A stretch of 29,840 bases of DNA from JAHBNG01 sp039028975 (GTDB lineage Bacteria > Chloroflexota > Anaerolineae > Caldilineales > Caldilineaceae), in NCBI GenBank assembly GCA_039028975.1, contig JBCCHB010000185.1, positions 1 through 29,840 on the forward strand, in the 5' to 3' direction. A model generated the notes under the pieces. That model searched no databases and had not been told where the DNA came from. It worked only from the letters and a program-made list of their open reading frames with translations. Shown piece by piece: positions 1-8,257 of the stretch. The translations under genes were made by a program, and so were the position numbers. The stretch's first letter is position 1, and the number at the start of each line of letters is the position of its first letter.

Positions 1-54
1 AAAGCTTGATTCCTTGACACGGACTATTTCGGCCTCACGTTCTTTTATCGTCAT
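1..54 (-). CDS. N-terminal fragment of unidentified protein (runs off window edge)
   Basis: Eighteen open codons run from an ATG to the left edge, reading MTIKEREAEIVRVKESSF. A purine-rich ribosome-binding site (AAAGGGGA on the minus strand) lies about 6-7 bases before the ATG, which supports a real start. The residues are hydrophilic and charged and show no signal peptide. The gene follows the UDP-glucuronate decarboxylase-like gene on the same strand with a gap of about 180 bp, so they may share a transcript. Too little is visible to name a family. The start is moderately supported; the function is unknown. Confidence 0.5.
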   Translation of the reverse strand, partial: MTIKEREAEIVRVKESSF

Positions 55-83
55 CAGAGATCCCCTTTCTTGGTTTCTCTGAT
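53..83 (-). promoter_or_regulatory. Hairpin across the ribosome-binding site and start codon
   Basis: ATCAGAGA (53-60) and TCTCTGAT (76-83) are perfect 8-bp inverted repeats with a 15-base loop. In the minus-strand transcript the loop carries the AAAGGGGA ribosome-binding site, and the first two bases of the AUG sit in the stem. This could modulate initiation of the partial gene. The structure is directly visible; the regulatory role is inferred. Confidence 0.4.
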
Positions 84-236
84 AAGTTTACTCTATCTTT
101 TTACTAACTCGACACTGGCGAATAATCCGTGACACCAACCAAATTCACAAATTAATTATTCTCTAAGTAGCTCCTTGAAACCCAATAAGAGCCAAGAATT
201 TTAGAACGCGGACCAACCCACCACAGACCAACCAAC

Positions 237-1184
237 CTATCGGCTCCCATTCATCCCTAACTTGTCTGCAAAGTAGGCAAGCGTCTCTTCCATCCCCTGA
301 TCCAGAGAGACCTGGGGTTCCCAATTCAGTACCCGCTGGGCTTTGCTGATGTCAGGCTGACGCTGCTGCGGATCGTCCTTAGGGAGAGGATTACGGATAA
401 TGCCGGCGCTGTTTCCGGTGATTTCGTTGATCTTTTCGGCAAATTGGAGAATGGTAATCTCAACTGGGTTTCCGATATTGGTTGGCTCGGTCTCATCGCT
501 GAGCAACAGCTTATAGATTCCGGCAATGAGATCGCTATAGAAACAGAAGCTGCGGGTCTGGCTGCCGTCTCCATAAACTGTTAATGGCTTTCCTTGTAGG
601 GCTTGCTTGATAAAGTTGGGTACCACTCGACCATCATTCAGACGCATCCGAGGACCATACGTATTGAAGATGCGAACGATCCGAGTTTCAACACCGTGGT
701 AACGATGGTAGGCCATGGTCATAGCCTCAGCAAATCGTTTGGCTTCGTCGTACACGCCGCGCGGCCCCACCGGATTGACGTGTCCCCAATACTCTTCAGT
801 CTGGGGGTGAACGAGGGGATCGCCATAGACTTCGCTGGTACTGGCGAGAAGCAGCCGTGCGCCTTTGGCCAGAGCCAACCCTAAGGCGTTGTGGGTGCCC
901 AAGCTGCCGACCTTCAACGTCTGAATAGGTAGATCAAGATAGTCGATGGGGCTGGCCGGGCTGGCAAAGTGGAAAATGGCATCTAAATCGCCTTGAATGT
1001 AGATGTAGTTGCTCACATCGTGGTGGATAAAGCTGAAATTTTTATTTCCGGCCAAATGGGCTATATTGTCTGTGTCACCTGTAACCAGATTATCCATGGC
1101 AATGACTTGGTGACCATTGGCCAAGAGTAGATCACTGAGATGACTGCCTAGAAATCCTGCACCACCCGTAATAAGAATACGCAT
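237..1184 (-). CDS. UDP-glucuronate decarboxylase-like NAD-dependent sugar epimerase/dehydratase
   Basis: This is an extended short-chain dehydrogenase of 315 residues, the normal length for bacterial UDP-xylose synthases. The NAD-binding GGAGFLG is at residues 7-13. The SEVYGDP segment (117-123) and the YDEAK catalytic Tyr/Lys (Y145, K149) are intact. The HFASPASP and PVGPRGVYDEAKRFAEAM blocks are typical of UDP-glucuronate decarboxylases, which turn UDP-glucuronate into UDP-xylose in the cytoplasm for surface polysaccharides. A related dTDP- or UDP-sugar dehydratase is the alternative. The ATG is preceded by AAAGGA at an 11-base spacing. The neighbours do not otherwise define a sugar pathway. 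Confidence 0.88.
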   Translation of the reverse strand: MRILITGGAGFLGSHLSDLLLANGHQVIAMDNLVTGDTDNIAHLAGNKNFSFIHHDVSNYIYIQGDLDAIFHFASPASPIDYLDLPIQTLKVGSLGTHNALGLALAKGARLLLASTSEVYGDPLVHPQTEEYWGHVNPVGPRGVYDEAKRFAEAMTMAYHRYHGVETRIVRIFNTYGPRMRLNDGRVVPNFIKQALQGKPLTVYGDGSQTRSFCFYSDLIAGIYKLLLSDETEPTNIGNPVEITILQFAEKINEITGNSAGIIRNPLPKDDPQQRQPDISKAQRVLNWEPQVSLDQGMEETLAYFADKLGMNGSR

Positions 1185-1232
1185 AGAAGAATAATTCCTT
1201 TCAAACTCGAATCAAAATTCTGAGAATAGCAT

Positions 1233-1238
1233 AGTATA
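1233..1238 (-). promoter_or_regulatory. Candidate -10 hexamer for the decarboxylase-like gene
   Basis: TATACT on the minus strand lies about 50 bp before the ATG, which would give a leader of roughly 40 bases. No good TTGACA-like -35 element is seen at the normal spacing, so the call rests on the -10 match and its position alone. Confidence 0.3.
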
Positions 1239-1363
1239 ATTGAAGTTCCCCTTCAGATACCTTACGAATTCATGTCATTCAATATTTGGGTGTGGATTGT
1301 GTGTAGTCAACTTTAGCCAAGTAGGCTTTGGAGAAATGGGTGTGATGTATACTGGTGGTCGTG

Positions 1364-1405
1364 ATAAAGTAACACTGCTACCCGAGAGAAAAAGGGTTAC
1401 TTTAT
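1364..1405. repeat. 10-bp perfect inverted repeat (hairpin or operator)
   Basis: ATAAAGTAAC (1364-1373) pairs perfectly with GTTACTTTAT (1396-1405) across a 22-base loop. It lies upstream of the leftward sugar gene. There is no T-run, so it is not a typical intrinsic terminator. It may be an operator or an RNA hairpin; its role is unknown. Confidence 0.4.
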
Positions 1406-1743
1406 GCAGAGCCTGAGTGTATACCGCTCGAAACAACGACACAAGATGATGTCTCAAGAAGATGCATAAATCATACGGAATGTACTGTAGCAGATAGCTT
1501 TTGAGTTGCCAATTCGGAAGCAACAGCAAATGAAAAAGGTTGCCCTCCTTTTTTGGATGCTTTAGGCTAAATCGGACGAAGGGCAGGGAATTTTGCTGGC
1601 ACGGTATCTTGCGACCCCACAAGTTAGTAAAATGGAGATTCTTCGTCTAATCTGATTGCATTTGAAGGAAATTGCCTCACCGATCCCCTCAGAATGACGG
1701 TCTTGAAAATTTTATTGGATAGTGAAGCAGACTAGGCTTTTTT

Positions 1744-1865
1744 GGATTTCATGTGGTTGACAACTTTACTGAACAAGGGTTTTAAAGATTACGAAGAGTT
1801 CTCTCTTCTAATCTTAGAAATCTGGCTAATCCCTGTTCATTTTTTCTGTCAACCACGTGAGATCC
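1744..1865. repeat. 122-bp imperfect palindromic element (MITE-like or regulatory)
   Basis: The outer arms, GGATTTCATGTGGTTGACA on the left and the complement of TGTCAACCACGTGAGATCC on the right, match at 17 of 19 positions. Seven unmatched bases further in, TGAACA (left) faces TGTTCA (right). At the centre AAGATTACGAAGAG faces CTCTTCTAATCTT with one extra base around a TTCT loop. The symmetry at three nested levels is far more than a simple terminator. It ends about 45 bp before the oxidoreductase ATG, so it is either a small non-autonomous mobile element or part of that gene's control region. No clear target duplication was seen. Confidence 0.55.
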
Positions 1866-1911
1866 GGTTGAATCGCAGACTATTACAAACCAAAGGAACC
1901 AGGAGATTCAT

Positions 1912-2946
1912 ATGACAGACAAATTAAAATTAGCGCTTGTTGGTTGTGGGGCCATTGCACGCTACCACCTTGATGGGATCAATGAACACGCTCCCCGCAT
2001 CCAGGTAACGGCGGTCATTGACCCAGATATGACGAGAGCCGAGAGCTATGCGGCAGAAACTGGGGCAACTCCCTATGCCTCACTGGGCGAGGCCCTACAA
2101 GAGGGGGATTTTGATGCGGTGGATATTATGGTGCCTCACGATCTTCATGAAGAATTAGCATTGCTCTCTTTTGCTGCAGGTAAGCATGTGCTGCTAGAGA
2201 AGCCCATGGCCCCCACGTTGGACGCCTGCCAACGCATCTTGGACGCCGCTGCCAAGGCGCGAGAAGAGCATTCTGGGTTGGTATTTATGGTAGCCGAAAA
2301 TGCCCAATACTGGCCCGAGATTGTGTTGGCCAAAGAGTTGATTGATGAGGGACGAATCGGCGAGATCATTACCGCCCGGGCGGCTTTTGTGCTGGAGTTG
2401 GATCCCTATTTTTTCAAGCAAGATGACAAACCGTGGCGCTACGAATTATCCAAAACAGGGGGCGGTATCACCATCGATGGCGGTTCCCACTGGATTCGCC
2501 CCCTGCGCATGTGGATGGGCGAAATCCAAGAGGTCATTGGCACCTTGGGCTATCCACTGAAGCAGATGGAAGGTGAATCATTGGTCCGTTCACTGGTTCG
2601 TTTTGAGTCAGGCAAGGTGGCCATCTTCGATGCACTCATGGCCGAGACAGTGATGGCCCCTGAACCTTGGTGGCGTATCACCGGAACCAAAGGAGAGATC
2701 ATCATCGAGGATGGGCTGGATCAAGGCGGTCTGCTGCTCTTTGATGAAGAGCATCGCGAAGGGCTGCGGGTACAAGAGTCACTAGGGTATGCCCAATCCT
2801 TTGGCCCAGAGCTAAGAGACTTTTCCCATGCGGTGCTTGATGGTACGGCTTTGGCTGCTGGTCCCGAACATTCACTGGGCGAATTGCGAACTGCCCTGGC
2901 ACTCTATCGATCGGCAAAGAGTAACCAGTGGGAAGCCGTTTGGTAA
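1912..2946 (+). CDS. Gfo/Idh/MocA-family NAD(P)-dependent oxidoreductase
   Basis: This is a 344-residue cytoplasmic dehydrogenase with an N-terminal Rossmann fold (VGCGAIARYH, residues 10-19) and the family's LLEKPMA motif (94-100), whose Lys97 contacts nicotinamide and substrate. The C-terminal alpha/beta domain carries GGGITIDGGSHWI (183-195) with the usual Asp189 and His193 pair. Family members oxidise or reduce hydroxyls of sugars, inositols and related compounds; the substrate cannot be read here. AGGAG sits 6 bases before the ATG. The gene stands alone, converging with an MFS exporter only 22 bp downstream. Confidence 0.88.
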   Translation: MTDKLKLALVGCGAIARYHLDGINEHAPRIQVTAVIDPDMTRAESYAAETGATPYASLGEALQEGDFDAVDIMVPHDLHEELALLSFAAGKHVLLEKPMAPTLDACQRILDAAAKAREEHSGLVFMVAENAQYWPEIVLAKELIDEGRIGEIITARAAFVLELDPYFFKQDDKPWRYELSKTGGGITIDGGSHWIRPLRMWMGEIQEVIGTLGYPLKQMEGESLVRSLVRFESGKVAIFDALMAETVMAPEPWWRITGTKGEIIIEDGLDQGGLLLFDEEHREGLRVQESLGYAQSFGPELRDFSHAVLDGTALAAGPEHSLGELRTALALYRSAKSNQWEAVW

Positions 2947-2968
2947 CGCCTAAGGCCGGCAGAAAGTT

Positions 2969-4198
2969 TTACTGGCGGACTATATCAGGCTCTGGTTTCG
3001 CGAGCTGCAGACGTGGCATCAAGAGCAGTGCAGGAATCAACATAAGTATGGACAGACCAACACCAACCCAGTAAGGCATAAAGGGAGAAAAAGCAAAGAG
3101 TGTGCCGGCAATGGCAGTACTGATAATGGTGCCTACACTGGTCACTGACTGATAGATACCTAAGATCCCACCGCGGACAGAATCATCAACCGTTTTGGTC
3201 GTGACGGACTGAAGTGTAGGCATGAGTAACCCCATACCTGAAGCAAAGAGTATCGAGGCAATAGCCGCCAGCCATGGCGATGCATAGGCAGCTAGCAAAA
3301 GGAAGCCAATCGCACGCAGGATTATTCCAACAAGAGACGTACCCAAATCACCAAATTGTTTCAACAGCGGCCGTAATAGGGCTACCTGCGTAATAAGCTG
3401 TGCCAGCCCTACGGTTGCCAGCAGCAGACCAATCCCTATGTTAACCGTCTCTTCACTCGCCTCTGGAAAAAGTACTGCTTCACCATAAAGTGAGAAAGTG
3501 GCAGGGAGTAGCCCAAAGGCGAACTGACCCAAGAAACCCGTAATCAGTACCAGGACCAGCGACCTATTTTGCAAAAGTTGCCTCGTACTTAGCGTCGCCT
3601 TAGGGATGCTGCGATTGTCCAATAGTTGGTCTTTTGTCAACGACTCATCTAACACAAACCATGTAATCAATACGGTAATCGTTGCCGCCCCAGCCGCAAT
3701 AAGATAAGGAATCCTTGGACCAAATCCTGCTGCCAGTAAGCCACCCAAGGCAGGACCGACAAAGAAGCTCACGCCAAAGGCAGCCATAATATATCCTAAC
3801 GACTCTGTGCGCTTTTCTGATGGCGTGATATCAGTGACATAGGCCTGTGCAACGATGATATTCCCACCCGTGATGCCATCCAAAATACGGGCGGCAAAAA
3901 GAGTGCCAACGTTCGGAGCAAGAGCCAGCATGAGAAAGCTGATCGCCGTCCCAATTTGGCTTACGATCAGAACAGGCAAGCGGCCAATCTTGTCGGAAAG
4001 ACGACCCAGATAAGGGCCAGCTACGAATTGCCCAGCAAAGAACGATGCCGCCAGCAAGGTAATGAACTGGGGTGACATGGCAAACTCACGTTGCGCATAG
4101 AGGGGCAGAATCGGTAGGATCATGGACGCCCCCACCATCTGCACAAAGACAATAAGCAGAATGGTCAGCAGACGGCGGTCTAGTTTTCGTATGTTCAC
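2969..4198 (-). CDS. MFS transporter, DHA1 (TetA-like) exporter family
   Basis: This 409-residue inner-membrane protein has about 12 hydrophobic helices. The loop 2-3 signature reads GRLSDKIGRLPVL, and helix 5 carries the antiporter motif C as GVSFFVGPALGG, a mark of drug/H+ antiporters. It is expected to expel small molecules using the proton gradient; the substrate is unknown. The start is GTG; no ATG suits the N-terminal helix and the alternative GTG just upstream is followed by a stop. No strong ribosome-binding site is visible. A second MFS gene lies upstream on the same strand, 147 bp away, so the pair may be co-transcribed. Confidence 0.87.
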   Translation of the reverse strand: MNIRKLDRRLLTILLIVFVQMVGASMILPILPLYAQREFAMSPQFITLLAASFFAGQFVAGPYLGRLSDKIGRLPVLIVSQIGTAISFLMLALAPNVGTLFAARILDGITGGNIIVAQAYVTDITPSEKRTESLGYIMAAFGVSFFVGPALGGLLAAGFGPRIPYLIAAGAATITVLITWFVLDESLTKDQLLDNRSIPKATLSTRQLLQNRSLVLVLITGFLGQFAFGLLPATFSLYGEAVLFPEASEETVNIGIGLLLATVGLAQLITQVALLRPLLKQFGDLGTSLVGIILRAIGFLLLAAYASPWLAAIASILFASGMGLLMPTLQSVTTKTVDDSVRGGILGIYQSVTSVGTIISTAIAGTLFAFSPFMPYWVGVGLSILMLIPALLLMPRLQLAKPEPDIVRQ

Positions 4199-4345
4199 TA
4201 AATGTTCACTTTTGATTTATAAAATTTACACTATTTCAGAAAAATTTTATCAGCAGATGCTATGGACTTGAATATTGCACTTCATTGTAACAGAATTGTA
4301 ACAGATAGGACGGGGCATCTCAGCAGGTTCGACACCATTGTGGCA

Positions 4346-5548
4346 TTAACTTTCGTTTTGTGCAGAGCCATTTGAACGTGCAACAGCAATCGCCAAGAGA
4401 GCCGCAATAGAATAGACCACAAGACCAGCCGTAAAGACGCTACGCAGCCCAAACCAGACTGATATGGCAGCTCCAATCATGGGGGCAAAGATACGAGCCG
4501 ATGCGTTCATGCTGTTCTCTAGCCCAAAGGTGGCACCCTGGGTTCCTGGCGGCGTCCGCAGATTCATCAGAGCCGCAACCGAGGGGAGCATGGCCCCAAT
4601 GGCGGCACCAGAACAAGCTTGTAGCAGAACCAGTTGCCAAGCGGACGTTACAAAGGGTTGCGGAATGTAAAAGAGTACGGTGATAAACGCACCCCAAACC
4701 AAAATGGGGCTATGTCCGATCCGGTCACCGAGCCGACCAAGCCAAACCGAACTCAACGCGCCAGAAATCGAAGCGGCTCCGATCATAATGCCTGTCATCA
4801 TCGCCGCGTCATCATCAGCACCCAATAACTCGGCCATAAAGAATGCGGCAAACGGAAAGACCAGAGTCTGCCCCAAGCTGCGCAAAAAGGTTAGACCATA
4901 GAGTCCCTGCATGCCCGGAGCGGCAAAGAGCGCCCGATAGCTTTGCAAAAGTCCTGGCCGATCCTTGCCTTGGGCCGGTTTGAAATCTTCGTCCACCCAA
5001 AAGACGACCGCTATCCCAGCTAGAGCCAGGAGCATAGCCGTAATCCAAAAGGTCTCCCGAAAGCCAAATAGACCACTGAGAAACCCACCCAAAAGGGGAC
5101 CAACCCCGATACCAACCCAACGGCTCATCTGCATGAGGCCAAGAGCATAGCCAGAATGTTCTTTGGGTGCAATGGACGCGGCAAGTGCATTGACGGCAGC
5201 GAGTATGCCAGTAAATAGCCCTTGTATTGTACGCAGAAGGACAAGCTGCTCTGCGCTCTGGGCAAATCCCATCAAAGCCATAAAAATCGCGCCAATGAGT
5301 GTGGCTCGTATCAACATGAGCTTGCGCCCGTACCGATCCCCAAGCGAACCCCACAGGGGCGACGCAACCGTCATGGTAAATGCTTGCCCAGAGAAGACCA
5401 TGCCCGCCCAGAATTCAATAGAGCCGACTGACGAGACCCCCAATTCCCGTATGTAAAGTGGCAAGAAGGGAAAGACCAAGCCAAATCCACCGACCGATAG
5501 AAGCTGAACGGCGAAGAGAATATAAAGAGTGCGCTGCCATTTTTTCAA
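4346..5548 (-). CDS. MFS transporter, DHA1 multidrug-type
   Basis: This 400-residue membrane protein has about 12 helices. Motif A reads GSLGDRYGRKLML and motif C GIGVGPLLGGFLS, both typical of proton-coupled multidrug exporters such as YfkF/MdtG relatives. The start is TTG: an in-frame TGA lies only two codons upstream and the next Met is deep inside the first helices. It is first of two tandem MFS genes on the minus strand but is clearly diverged from the other, so they are not a recent duplication. Substrate unknown. Confidence 0.87.
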   Translation of the reverse strand: MKKWQRTLYILFAVQLLSVGGFGLVFPFLPLYIRELGVSSVGSIEFWAGMVFSGQAFTMTVASPLWGSLGDRYGRKLMLIRATLIGAIFMALMGFAQSAEQLVLLRTIQGLFTGILAAVNALAASIAPKEHSGYALGLMQMSRWVGIGVGPLLGGFLSGLFGFRETFWITAMLLALAGIAVVFWVDEDFKPAQGKDRPGLLQSYRALFAAPGMQGLYGLTFLRSLGQTLVFPFAAFFMAELLGADDDAAMMTGIMIGAASISGALSSVWLGRLGDRIGHSPILVWGAFITVLFYIPQPFVTSAWQLVLLQACSGAAIGAMLPSVAALMNLRTPPGTQGATFGLENSMNASARIFAPMIGAAISVWFGLRSVFTAGLVVYSIAALLAIAVARSNGSAQNES

Positions 5549-5827
5549 AATAGATCACTGTTGTTGTCTTACCCAGCCCGTTTGAAAACAGACGTATAGC
5601 ATCTGATATAGTCTGCCAGAAAAGTCTTGCCCCGACTCTAGAGCAGTCCCACCCTGGGAAGTCCGGGAGGAGAGGACAGAAGTGTTCTGGCCACCTATAT
5701 AGCAACTGTGGAAAATACCTGCTTTCAAATCGACCGCAGTATAAGTGGGGAAGATATTGAAGGGATACTATATGGGTCAATGTACATGATAGATAACAGA
5801 CAAGCAAGTTGGGCACCTGTCGTTGTG

Positions 5828-5867
5828 GTCGGGTAGCCGGGAGCCATTGCTGACCCCAAGCCCCCTA
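5828..5867 (-). ncRNA. Group II intron domain VI (branch-point helix) and 3' splice site
   Basis: Directly after domain V the minus strand folds into a stem in which GGGGTC pairs with GGCTCC using G-U pairs. It ends in CTACCCGAC, with the A seven bases from the 3' end unpaired in the expected branch-point position. The AC ending fits the group II 3' AY rule, so the exon resumes with CACAACG. Confidence 0.7.
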
Positions 5868-5868
5868 A

Positions 5869-5902
5869 GAACGGCCCGTGCGCCTTTCAACGCAAGCCGC
5901 TC
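5869..5902 (-). ncRNA. Group II intron domain V (catalytic hairpin)
   Basis: The 34-base hairpin begins GAGCGGCTTGCG, has a GAAA loop and ends GCACGGGCCGTTC. It matches the standard 34-nt domain V shape, including the two-base bulge region and the tetraloop. The canonical catalytic AGC triad appears here as AGC (GAGCGG). It starts only about 7 bases after the stop codon of the intron-encoded protein, as expected for a domain IV reading frame. Confidence 0.85.
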
Positions 5903-5909
5903 AAGCATC

Positions 5910-7616
5910 TCAAACGCCCGATGAAGGACGCAGCGGTGGACCGTTGTATTCAGGGTTGTGAACTTGCCGATGGCAGTTGGGATGAAGCAAGATACGGTTA
6001 TCGAGTTCATCGGAGCCACCATAGACACGCCACTGGATGTGATGGTTGTGCCATCCAGATTTCATGGTGATGAGTTCGTCACAGACTGGACAAATACCTC
6101 GTTCTCTGGTCCAGAGATACTTGAACCAAGGTTTGTCCCAGAAGTCAGTATGGATATAACAATACTGTCGTTCTTCAAAATAGAGTTCATCCTGCGGGTC
6201 AAAGGGATTGGCGCGACTGCGTACTTTGACATGACGTCGAATAGGAAGCCTGGCAGCCGAAAAGAGCCGATAGGGAATCCGTTCGCCTTTGCCATTGACC
6301 GTGAAGGTATGAAAACCATTATAAGGAAGAGCGGGGTTGCTGAAATACTGCTGGTGGATCCACGACTTTGACTTCTTTCGATGTCTGCGTTTGGCCCATT
6401 GCCAAAGGATCCCATAAATCTGGTTGTCGATGGACTGAAAAGTCTGTTTGCTGGCGGCATGTCGATGATAATTGGCCCACCCTCGGATAATCGGATTGAG
6501 ACGACGTATCAGACCGTAAGCAGATAGAGAGCGCCCCTCGGTTTTGATAAGCGTTCTAACCTTGGTCAAGAGGGCCTTTTGGCTTCTGGCCGATGGCTTG
6601 GAGAGATACTTGCCATTGTACGTGCGGATATTCTGGCCTAAAAAGTCAAATCCATCACTGATGTGTGTGATTCGAGTCTTCTCAGGTGATAGAGCTAGCC
6701 CTCGTTCTTGCAGAAATGCCTGAACAAGGGGCATAACTTGTTCTTGTAGAACTTCCCGAGTCACTCCCGTGATGACAAAGTCGTCAGCATATCTGACCAG
6801 ATTAATCTTGTGACCACGATGACCAGGGAAGGTCTTGCGGAGAAGGGGTTCTAGCCCGTCCAAGGCCATGTTTGCCACCACAGGAGAAATAATTCCTCCT
6901 TGGGGTGAACCGGACTTGGTTGGGTAAAGAACGTCTTTCTCCATGTATCCAGCTTTAAGCCATTGAGCAAGATTCCGTTTATCGGTAGGGATGTGTGTTA
7001 GCAACCAATCGTGAGACAGTTCGTCGAAACAGGCTTTAATATCTCCTTCCAGAATCCATTGAGCCGCATGTCTTCTCGCCAAAACGATGTGGAGTTGTGT
7101 AAAGGCATCGGCAGCAGAGCGATTTTTCCGAAATCCATAGGAGTTCAGGTCACCTGTTGTTTCTGCCACAGGTTCCAACGCCAGCAGATGCAAAGCTTGG
7201 TATGCTCGGTCAATCATACAGGGAATGCCGAGGGGCCTGAGCTTGCCATTTGACTTTGGAATGTAACATCTCTTCAGTGGTTTGGCTTTGAAGTACCGCT
7301 TTTGAAGACAGTACAATGCGATTGCCTTCTTGTCTGGAGTGTCCCAGATTTCTCCGTCCACCCCAGGCGTATTCTTCCCCTGATTTTCGGTCACCCGTTT
7401 GACGGCCAGTACTTGACCGCTGAACGAGCGGCTTAGCAAACGCTGCAAGGAACGGACTTTGTGTCGTTTACCAGCCTTCACTGCTTTCACAATACGCACT
7501 TGGAGCCGCCGCACGATACTGTTGGCTTTACGCCAGTCAATGGCGTGCCACACGGGTACATCGTGTGAGGGTGCGTCAGCTAACGCTGGACAATTGATTG
7601 TCATGGTTGCTGTCAT
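5910..7616 (-). CDS. ltrA: Group II intron reverse transcriptase/maturase with HNH endonuclease
   Basis: This is a 568-residue multifunctional protein that splices its host intron RNA and drives retrohoming. The N-terminal RT0/RT region includes TPGVDGE (83-89) and KPLKRCYIPKSNGKLRPLGIP. The polymerase core carries SPQGGIISP (237-245) and the catalytic YADD (276-279). The maturase X/thumb region follows (about 355-450). A C-terminal HNH domain has CPVC (509-512), HNHH (523-526) and NRILLHPNCH (540-549). No frameshift or lost catalytic residue was seen. GGAGGG lies 8 bases before the ATG. It occupies intron domain IV, with domain V starting just after the stop. Confidence 0.95.
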   Translation of the reverse strand: MTATMTINCPALADAPSHDVPVWHAIDWRKANSIVRRLQVRIVKAVKAGKRHKVRSLQRLLSRSFSGQVLAVKRVTENQGKNTPGVDGEIWDTPDKKAIALYCLQKRYFKAKPLKRCYIPKSNGKLRPLGIPCMIDRAYQALHLLALEPVAETTGDLNSYGFRKNRSAADAFTQLHIVLARRHAAQWILEGDIKACFDELSHDWLLTHIPTDKRNLAQWLKAGYMEKDVLYPTKSGSPQGGIISPVVANMALDGLEPLLRKTFPGHRGHKINLVRYADDFVITGVTREVLQEQVMPLVQAFLQERGLALSPEKTRITHISDGFDFLGQNIRTYNGKYLSKPSARSQKALLTKVRTLIKTEGRSLSAYGLIRRLNPIIRGWANYHRHAASKQTFQSIDNQIYGILWQWAKRRHRKKSKSWIHQQYFSNPALPYNGFHTFTVNGKGERIPYRLFSAARLPIRRHVKVRSRANPFDPQDELYFEERQYCYIHTDFWDKPWFKYLWTRERGICPVCDELITMKSGWHNHHIQWRVYGGSDELDNRILLHPNCHRQVHNPEYNGPPLRPSSGV

Positions 7617-8257
7617 CCTGCATTCCCTCCAAAGGACGGATTACCAGACTCTCTTGTGATGAAACACCTGCGAGGAATGAGAGAACAGCTTTTCTCACTC
7701 CATAGGAAGTCAGCCTGCTTTCGCAGAGGATAATGTTGCATAGGCTCAATCCCTATCTATCCCATTACACGATAGCATTCGCTTCTTCCAGCATCCTCTA
7801 CCCGCAGTCCTAACGGCTTGCCTCACGGCTTGCTTTCCTAGCCGAACTGAACCAGGAGAACTACGGGCTTACCATGTTCCGTGTGAGTGCCAGGAATAGG
7901 TTAGGTCTCGCCTCTCCGCCGGTGGCGCAACATCTGCGACAGAAGACCGCCGAGCTTCTGTACCTAGCCACTTACCTTTTGGTCCAAGCCTGTCAGCACC
8001 TTTGGCTTGTCGTGCGTGACGACGTTTATCAGCGATTCACATAAATTGACCATACCATTCAACCCTAGCTCCTGGCCGACTCGGTGCTTGCGGCCACAAC
8101 CGATTCTCACGAATTCGATTGTCATCCCAAAGATGAGGCTACGTTGTCCCATTTGCTTCGTACACCCATTACTGGGGAGCACGCTCTGGTAGGGTACTGA
8201 TGGCAGAACATCAGGTTACATCAACTTACTACTGGGCTGTGTAACAGCCACTCACAC

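Larger units (their letters stand above)
1185..1911. other. Long non-coding stretch with two inverted-repeat structures
   Basis: Between the decarboxylase-like gene (leftward) and the oxidoreductase gene (rightward) lie about 730 bp without a convincing gene. The only sizeable open frame, on the minus strand, has no recognisable domain, is rich in Leu/His/Pro and lacks a clear ribosome-binding site, so I do not call it. The stretch holds a -10-like hexamer for the leftward gene, a 10-bp inverted repeat, and a 122-bp palindromic element near the rightward gene, each listed separately. Confidence 0.6.
5828..8257 (-). mobile_element. Complete group II intron with encoded reverse transcriptase
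   Basis: The element spans about 2.43 kb on the minus strand. The 3' end is well supported: a domain V hairpin close to the consensus is followed by a domain VI stem ending in CTACCCGAC, with the branch-point-like A seven bases from the end. The 5' end is placed at GTGTGAG. The six bases before it, GAAGTC, are complementary to GACTTC inside the intron (plus-strand 7706-7711), a plausible IBS1/EBS1 pair. A second GTGTG 15 bases further out is an alternative boundary. The domain IV protein is intact, so the element may be mobile. It lies between genes and disrupts no recognisable reading frame. The RNA resembles chloroplast-like (CL) bacterial introns, an inference. Confidence 0.82.

Noticed and set aside
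1275..1622. Minus-strand open frame of 115 codons in the long intergenic stretch
   Set aside because: No recognisable domain, no ribosome-binding site and unusual Leu/His/Pro content; it also crosses a 10-bp inverted repeat.
4815..5354. Open frame of 179 codons on the minus strand inside the second MFS gene
   Set aside because: Alternate frame of a clear 12-helix transporter; Trp/Cys/Arg-rich nonsense composition.
5415..5816. Open frame of 133 codons upstream of and overlapping the second MFS gene
   Set aside because: Overlaps the real gene in another frame and shows no family features.
5958..6371. Plus-strand open frame of 137 codons opposite the intron reverse transcriptase
   Set aside because: Antisense shadow of a fully conserved HNH/maturase region.
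7964..8182. Open frames within the intron 5' RNA (both strands)
   Set aside because: They lie in intron domain I, which is explained by RNA structure; no protein features.
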